Shown one piece after another: positions 59,111 through 64,000 of a stretch of DNA of 64,000 nucleotides. Every line of letters begins with the position of its first letter. Positions within the stretch are counted from its first letter, which is position 1. The DNA lies in contig NZ_JANCLU010000009.1 in NCBI RefSeq assembly GCF_024294805.1, positions 1 through 64,000 on the forward strand, written 5' to 3'. Position numbers and translations under genes: made by a program. The notes beneath the pieces are model-generated. The model was not told the DNA's origin, did no database searches, and saw nothing but the letters and a program-made list of their open reading frames with translations. Origin of the DNA: Alsobacter ponti. GTDB taxonomy: Bacteria > Pseudomonadota > Alphaproteobacteria > Rhizobiales > Beijerinckiaceae.

Positions 59111-59179
59111 GCGGCCTCTCCTCATGCTGTGCAACTCGGGGGTGTTATCGGGCGGCGCGGCGCGCGATGCAAGGGCGGG

Positions 59180-59647
59180 TCACACCGGCAGCACGGTGGT
59201 GCGCTTGACGGTGCGCAGCGCCAGCGTCGACTGCACGCGCACCACGCCGGGCAGGGTGGTGAGCGCGTTGCGGTGGATGCGCTCGAAATCCGCCGTGTCG
59301 GCGAAGACCACCTTGAGCAGGTAGTCCGCAGTGCCCGCCAGCAGGTAGCATTCCAGGATCTCGGGGTGGCGGGCCACGGCGGCCTCGAAGGCGTCCAGGC
59401 TCTGCCGGCCCTGCTGGTCCAGCGTCACGAACACGAAGGCCGCGCCCGGCAACCCCGCCGCCGCCTCGTCGAGCAGCATCACGGTGCCCTTCACCAGGCC
59501 GGAGTCTTCCAGCAGCTTGACCCGGCGCAGGCAGGCGGAGGGCGAGAGGTTGACGCGCTCGGCGAGGTCGGCGTTCGTGATGCTGCCGTCCTTCTGCAGC
59601 ACCGACAGGATCGCACGATCTCGCGCGTCGAGTTCGATTTTTCGCAT
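59180..59647 (-). CDS. Lrp/AsnC-family transcription regulator
   Basis: The 155-residue protein starts MRKIELDARDRAILSVLQKD and has the Lrp HTH (ITNADLAERVNLSPSACLRR) and a C-terminal RAM ligand domain (AAFVFVTLDQQGRQSLDAFE, YLLAGTADYLLKVV). It diverges from ald by 132 nt, the classic layout for an alanine-responsive activator of alanine dehydrogenase. The much longer frame to 60793 is antisense to ald. Confidence 0.93.
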   Translation of the reverse strand: MRKIELDARDRAILSVLQKDGSITNADLAERVNLSPSACLRRVKLLEDSGLVKGTVMLLDEAAAGLPGAAFVFVTLDQQGRQSLDAFEAAVARHPEILECYLLAGTADYLLKVVFADTADFERIHRNALTTLPGVVRVQSTLALRTVKRTTVLPV

Positions 59648-59674
59648 CAATCGCCGCCCCCGGCCCTGAGGGGA

Positions 59675-59707
59675 CGCATTATATGCGAAGAATTGCCTTT
59701 TGCGAAG
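59675..59707. promoter_or_regulatory. Candidate Lrp operator between lrp and ald
   Basis: CGCAT-TAT-ATGCG (59675-59687) is a 13-nt palindrome. Its right half TGCGAAG (59684-59690) is repeated directly at 59701-59707, 17 nt apart. It lies 28 nt before the regulator start and about 90 nt before ald, fitting repression of lrp and activation of ald. Confidence 0.5.
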
Positions 59708-59779
59708 GCCGATTTCGCGGGAAGCGCCGCGCGCCGCCGCTACACTTTCCGCCACATCGCTGTCTGACGGAGGGGATCC

Positions 59780-60898
59780 ATGCGCGTCGGTGTGCCGAAG
59801 GAAATCAAGAACCATGAATACCGGGTCGGCCTCGTGCCGTCGTCGGTGGCCGAGCTTATCCATCACGGGCACGAAGTGCTGGTGGAAACCGGCGCGGGCC
59901 TCGGCTCGGGCATTCCCGACGCCGACTACTCGGCGGCTGGCGCGACGCTGGTCGACAGCACGGACGCGGTGTTCGACCGCGCCGAGATGATCGTCAAGGT
60001 GAAGGAGCCGCAGGCCGACGAGCGCGCCCGCCTGCGCCCCGGCCAGGTGCTCTTCACCTATCTCCACCTCGCGCCCGATCCGGAGCAGACGCAGGACCTC
60101 GTCAAGTCCGGCGCGACCTGCATCGCCTACGAGACGGTGACGTCGCCCACCGGCGGCCTGCCGCTGCTGACCCCGATGTCGGAGGTCGCGGGACGCCTCG
60201 CGCCGCAGGTCGGCGCGCACTGCCTCGAGAAGGCGGCCGGCGGACGCGGCATCCTGCTCGGCGGCGTGCCGGGCGTGCCGGCGGCCGAGGTGGTGATCCT
60301 CGGCGGCGGCGTCTCGGGCACCCACGCGGCCACCATCGCGCTCGGCATGGGCGCGAACGTCACGGTGGTCGACCGCTCGGCCGACGTGCTGCGGCGGCTC
60401 GCCACCCAGTTCGGCACCGGCGTGCGCACCATCTTCTCCACCCGCGACGCGGTGCGCGAGATCGTCAAGCGCGCCGACCTGCTGATCGGCTGCGTTCTGA
60501 TCCCGGGCGCGGCCGCGCCCAAGCTCGTCACCCGCGACATGCTGAAGACGATGAAGCCGGGCTCGGTCATCGTCGACGTCGCCATCGACCAGGGCGGCTG
60601 CTGCGAGACCTCGCACGCGACCACCCATGAGGACCCCACCTACGTGGTCGACAACGTGGTGCATTACTGCGTCGCCAACATGCCCGGCGCGGTGGCGCGC
60701 ACCTCCACCTTCGCGCTCAACAACGTGACGCTGCCCTTCACCCTGGCGCTGGCCGACAAGGGCTGGCGGCAGGCGCTGAAGGACGACAAGCACCTGCGCA
60801 ACGGCCTCAACGTCACCGACGGCAAGATCACCTGCCAGCCGGTCGCCGACGCGCAGGGCCTTCCCTATGTCAGCGCCGAAAGCGTGCTCGGGCTCTGA
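59780..60898 (+). CDS. ald: Alanine dehydrogenase
   Basis: The enzyme converts L-alanine, NAD and water to pyruvate, NADH and ammonium. It has 372 residues. It begins [20 protein letters not shown], with the substrate residues Lys75 in VKVKEP and His96 in YLHLAPD. The Rossmann loop is [20 protein letters not shown]. The ending is [11 protein letters not shown]. The ribosome binding site is GGAGGGG. A divergent Lrp gene probably controls it. Confidence 0.97.
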   Translation: MRVGVPKEIKNHEYRVGLVPSSVAELIHHGHEVLVETGAGLGSGIPDADYSAAGATLVDSTDAVFDRAEMIVKVKEPQADERARLRPGQVLFTYLHLAPDPEQTQDLVKSGATCIAYETVTSPTGGLPLLTPMSEVAGRLAPQVGAHCLEKAAGGRGILLGGVPGVPAAEVVILGGGVSGTHAATIALGMGANVTVVDRSADVLRRLATQFGTGVRTIFSTRDAVREIVKRADLLIGCVLIPGAAAPKLVTRDMLKTMKPGSVIVDVAIDQGGCCETSHATTHEDPTYVVDNVVHYCVANMPGAVARTSTFALNNVTLPFTLALADKGWRQALKDDKHLRNGLNVTDGKITCQPVADAQGLPYVSAESVLGL

Positions 60899-60901
60899 TC
60901 G

Positions 60902-63667
60902 TCAGGCCGTTTCCGGCGGCGGCGCGTCCGCCGCCGGGGCGCGGGCGAAGATCAGCTTCTGGTAGACGAGGCCGATGGCGACCAGAACGAGCCCGAGCCC
61001 GATGAAGGACAGGGCCCGGTAGACCCCGGCCAGGCCCTGCATGTCGACCAGGAACACCTTGACGATGGCGAGCACGACGTAGGCGGCCGAGACAAGCCGC
61101 GCCGTGCGCGACCGCCGGACGATGCCCCAGCCGAGCAGGACGAGGCCGATCAGCAGGAACACGGCCGAGTAGGTATAGAGCTCGGCGTCGCCGGTGGGCC
61201 ACCTGATGCCGATTCTCTCGCCCTGGAACAGCCGGCGGATCTCCGCCACCGTCCACACGAACTGCAAAATCCCGCCCAGCGCCGTCGCGGCCTGGACCAG
61301 CGTGGGCGACCACCGCTCCCGAGCCGTCGCGGCGAGGGCGAAGGCGCACAGCGCCGGCGCGAGGTAGCCGAGCAGCAGCGAGTTCACGAGCGCGCCGCCG
61401 GCCACGACATCCGAGCGCGCCAGCAGGGGGTTCACCGCGGGTCCGATCAGCGCCAGTCCGCCGAGCATGGACAGACCGGCGAGCACGTAGCCGCCGCCGC
61501 GCAGCACGACGCTCCGGCGCACCGTCTCGAGCCGCGCCAGCGCCAGCGACAGCAGCAGGCCGGCCGCGACCTCCATGCCGACCTCGACATGCCCGGCGCG
61601 AACCGAGATCACCGAGCCGGTGACCGCGTGGCGGATCTCGAACAGCACCAGCAGGGAGGTGAGCGCGATGGCCAGTCCCTCGCACAGCTTCACGACCTCG
61701 TCGTCCCGTTGCCGGCGCAGCAGCACGCTGGAAGCCGCGAAGGCGAAGGCCGGCACGCCATAGGCGAAGAGCAGCCAGTTGAAGATCGGCGTCGAGCCGA
61801 CGTCGACGCGGATCAGCAACGTGTTCCACAGCAGCCGCACGATGACGACGACGCCGGTCGCGCCCACGGCATAGCGCAGCAGGCCGAGGGGCTGGCGCGT
61901 CGTCACCCAGGCCGCGCCGAGCGCCGCCAGCGCGAGCGCCACCGTCAGCATGCCCTTGTCGAGCACCATGGTGAGGCCGAGCGCCAGCGCCGCCAGCGCG
62001 CCGGCCGCGTAGGATTCGAAGCCGAGCCAGGCGGGCAGGGCGTTCTGCTCCAGCGCGCGCGGGCGCAGCCAGCCCGCCGCCACGGTGAAGGCGATGGCCG
62101 TCGCCCCGGCGACGAGCCCGAAGGGCAGGCTGCGGTCGAAATCGGAAATCCGCCACCAGGACGCCACCAAGATGGCGAGCGGGCCGACGACGCCGGCCGC
62201 GGCGTAGAAGCAGGCGGCGAACACGCCGAGGCGCGGGCCGCGCGCCAGCCGCACGAGCACGCCGCCGGCGAACGCGGCGGCGAGGGCGGTTGCGACGGCG
62301 ATGAACAGGAACACGGCGTCGGGCAGCGGCGGCGTCGCCACCGGTCCGGGCAGCACCAGCGGCCCTTCCATGGCGGCCTGCCGCGCCACCGGCCAGAACA
62401 CCAGCGCCGCCGCCGCGACCCCGGCCGCCATCGGCGCCGCGCCGGCGACCGGAGCGGAGACGAGCGCCGCGCCGAACAGGACGCCGGCCATCGCGAAGGT
62501 GAACGGCGCGCGGCCCGCGCCGAGGCCGAGATCCGCCAGCAGACCCGCCGCGAGCAGGGCGAAGACGAGCAGGCAGACGAGCGCCGGAACGTCCGGCCTC
62601 ATGCTGTCGCGGTCCTCGACGCCCCGATAGGGCAGCACGCCGAGCGTGGCGGCGGCGAGCGCCGCCTGGGCGACGAGGTACGTCATCCGCGCGCCGATCT
62701 CGCCGTAGTCGAAGGCGGTCATCGCCAGCGCCCAGAAGGCCGCGCCTCCCACCGCCGCGAGCGCCAGCCACAGCCAGCCGCGCAGGCGCGCCAGGGCGTC
62801 GGCGCTCGCCGTCACAACGAGCAGATACAGCGCAACCGGCCAGACGCGCGGTTCCGCCGAAGAGACGAGCAGCGGCGACACATACGCGCCGAGGAGACCG
62901 AAGCCGGCCAGCGCCGGCCCGTGCAGGGCCGCCGCCGCCATCGTTCCCAGTCCGATGGCGCCGAGCAGCACGAACGCCGTCGCCGGGCCGATCATGTCGT
63001 AGAGCGCATGGGCGGCGTAGACCGTGCCGAAGGCGGTGAGCGTGCCGGCGGCCGTGAGCACCGAGGGGATATGCGCTTCGGGAATGCCGACCAGCGTGCC
63101 GTCGCGGCCCTCCCGCCGGCGCATCCACTCGCCGCCGGCGAGCAGGGCCAGGGCGAACAGCACGCCGGCGGCGATGCGCGCGCCGGGGCCGAACCAGCCC
63201 TGCTCGATCGAGTAGCGCACCAGGAACAGCCCGCCGAGGCCGAGCGCGACGCCGCCCAGCCACACGGCCCAGCGCGTTCCGGCCAGTTCCTCGAAGCTCG
63301 CCGCGCGCGCCGCCGGCCGCAGCGGCTCGGGGGCCTCGCCCGGCGCGAACGTCTCGGGCGATGGGGGAACCGGCTCGCCCGGCGCGCCGGCCGGCGGCGT
63401 CTCCGCCTCGGGCGGCCCCGGGACGACGGGCGCTTCCTCTTCCTCGTCTTCGGGAGCGGCGGCAGCCTCGGGGCTCGTGATAGGCGTTTCGGGCGTCTCG
63501 ACCGCGGGCGCGGGGCCGGCGACGCCGGCGAGACGCCATTCGAGGTCGCGCACCCGCGCCTCCAGCATGTCGGCGCGGGCGGACAGGCGGAGCGTGCGGA
63601 AGAAGCCGACCAGGCCCAGGATCGGGATCGCCAACGCGATCAAGACCAGGACGACCATGAATTCCAT
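60902..63667 (-). CDS. Large DUF2339 multi-membrane-spanning protein
   Basis: The product is 921 residues. It opens with a membrane helix (MEFMVVLVLIALAIPILGLV) and a short coiled-coil-like stretch (ADMLEARVRDLEWRLAG). An acidic Pro/Glu-rich linker (about 55-125) follows, then more than twenty hydrophobic segments. It matches the DUF2339 family, whose function is unknown but is thought to involve the envelope. FEELAGTRWAVWLGGVALGL marks the start of the membrane block. It converges with ald with only a 3-nt gap. Confidence 0.88.
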   Translation of the reverse strand: MEFMVVLVLIALAIPILGLVGFFRTLRLSARADMLEARVRDLEWRLAGVAGPAPAVETPETPITSPEAAAAPEDEEEEAPVVPGPPEAETPPAGAPGEPVPPSPETFAPGEAPEPLRPAARAASFEELAGTRWAVWLGGVALGLGGLFLVRYSIEQGWFGPGARIAAGVLFALALLAGGEWMRRREGRDGTLVGIPEAHIPSVLTAAGTLTAFGTVYAAHALYDMIGPATAFVLLGAIGLGTMAAAALHGPALAGFGLLGAYVSPLLVSSAEPRVWPVALYLLVVTASADALARLRGWLWLALAAVGGAAFWALAMTAFDYGEIGARMTYLVAQAALAAATLGVLPYRGVEDRDSMRPDVPALVCLLVFALLAAGLLADLGLGAGRAPFTFAMAGVLFGAALVSAPVAGAAPMAAGVAAAALVFWPVARQAAMEGPLVLPGPVATPPLPDAVFLFIAVATALAAAFAGGVLVRLARGPRLGVFAACFYAAAGVVGPLAILVASWWRISDFDRSLPFGLVAGATAIAFTVAAGWLRPRALEQNALPAWLGFESYAAGALAALALGLTMVLDKGMLTVALALAALGAAWVTTRQPLGLLRYAVGATGVVVIVRLLWNTLLIRVDVGSTPIFNWLLFAYGVPAFAFAASSVLLRRQRDDEVVKLCEGLAIALTSLLVLFEIRHAVTGSVISVRAGHVEVGMEVAAGLLLSLALARLETVRRSVVLRGGGYVLAGLSMLGGLALIGPAVNPLLARSDVVAGGALVNSLLLGYLAPALCAFALAATARERWSPTLVQAATALGGILQFVWTVAEIRRLFQGERIGIRWPTGDAELYTYSAVFLLIGLVLLGWGIVRRSRTARLVSAAYVVLAIVKVFLVDMQGLAGVYRALSFIGLGLVLVAIGLVYQKLIFARAPAADAPPPETA

Positions 63668-63759
63668 CGAAGCGGCCCCCGCCGTGTGCCAACGGCGGCG
63701 ACTTTAGCGGCCCGGTGCTGGCGGAGCCAGAGCGCGGCTACGCCGAGTTGTGAAATCCG

Positions 63760-64000
63760 TCACCCGCGGGCCCCGAGCCGCAGGCCGGGGGCGGGGCGTT
63801 CCTGCACCACTTCGCGGCGGAAGCGGAACTGCGCCGCCGGCCGCCCGCCGGTGTTGACCATCTCGCCGGTCGACTCGACCAGCGCGGTGCTCTCGACCAG
63901 CCGGCGGAAATTCTGCTTGTGCAGGTGCCGGCCGGAGATGGCCTCCACCGTCTGCTGCAGCGTGGTGAGCGTGAAGGCGGAGGGCAGCAGCTCGAACACC
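63760..64000 (-). CDS. NrtR-like NUDIX-type transcription regulator, C-terminal end (partial)
   Basis: The coding frame runs out of the right edge. The visible 80 codons encode FELLPSAFTLTTLQQTVEAI and SGRHLHKQNFRRLVEST, the winged-helix C-terminus of NrtR-like proteins (NUDIX fold plus HTH that control NAD or sugar metabolism). The tail is Arg-rich and proline-rich. The NUDIX part and the start lie outside. The GTG at 63999 is not a real start. Confidence 0.75.
   Translation of the reverse strand, partial: VFELLPSAFTLTTLQQTVEAISGRHLHKQNFRRLVESTALVESTGEMVNTGGRPAAQFRFRREVVQERPAPGLRLGARG

Overview
The window is a chromosomal segment of a high-GC alphaproteobacterium, most probably of the order Hyphomicrobiales (Rhizobiales). 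The evidence is the long tuf-S10-spc-alpha ribosomal cluster with a short-form adenylate kinase, the rarA-crcB-rluC-ATP12 neighbourhood, a propionyl-CoA carboxylase pair, an Lrp/alanine dehydrogenase pair, an NrtR-like regulator, and pervasive G/C at third codon positions. The genus cannot be decided from the sequence. No transposase, integrase, CRISPR array or plasmid gene is seen.

Layout. 1-15957: end of tuf, then rpsJ-rplC-rplD-rplW-rplB-rpsS-rplV-rpsC-rplP-rpmC-rpsQ, rplN-rplX-rplE-rpsN-rpsH-rplF-rplR-rpsE-rpmD-rplO-secY-adk and rpsM-rpsK-rpoA-rplQ. Between adk and rpsM, where these genes are normally adjacent, sits an AT-richer two-gene cassette on the opposite strand with its own near-consensus promoter (12371-13160). 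It is the most unusual object in the window. 16048-24571: a periplasmic DegP-like protease, rarA, crcB, an RluA-family pseudouridine synthase, a small PsiF-repeat protein, an ATP12-type chaperone, pccB and a GT8 glycosyltransferase. 24627-30774: an MhqD/MhqO-like esterase-dioxygenase pair, an uncharacterised helical protein, pccA, a gamma-glutamylcyclotransferase-fold protein, a GNAT enzyme and lipB. 30832-41946: a lone FliN-like protein, tRNA-Leu(GAG), a polysaccharide deacetylase, mgtE, a GH25 lipoprotein, an ICMT-like methyltransferase, isovaleryl-CoA dehydrogenase, a GST, a VOC protein with its WYL regulator, two DUF proteins, a rhodanese and the methylcrotonyl-CoA carboxylase beta subunit. 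42007-53296: ppdK, hdeD, a GreA/B-like factor, a LysR-doxX divergent pair, a Sua5-type enzyme, and an acyl-CoA dehydrogenase-SDR-corA-SRAP series. 53307-59110: a leftward, partly overlapping operon of xseB, dxs, tlyA, an iron-sulfur RNA methyltransferase and a D-2-hydroxyacid dehydrogenase. 59180-64000: lrp/ald, a very large DUF2339 membrane protein and the C-terminal end of an NrtR-like regulator.

How the genes work together. The first quarter makes ribosomes, RNA polymerase alpha and the Sec channel. Branched-chain and odd-chain acyl-CoA breakdown is represented by ivd, mccB, pccA and pccB, but the carboxylase partners are dispersed rather than clustered. Pyruvate metabolism is represented by ppdK and ald. 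Several divergent regulator-target pairs (LysR/doxX, Lrp/ald) and a WYL/VOC operon have visible candidate operators or simple layouts. All product assignments rest on motifs read by eye and on knowledge of the families. No database search was run.
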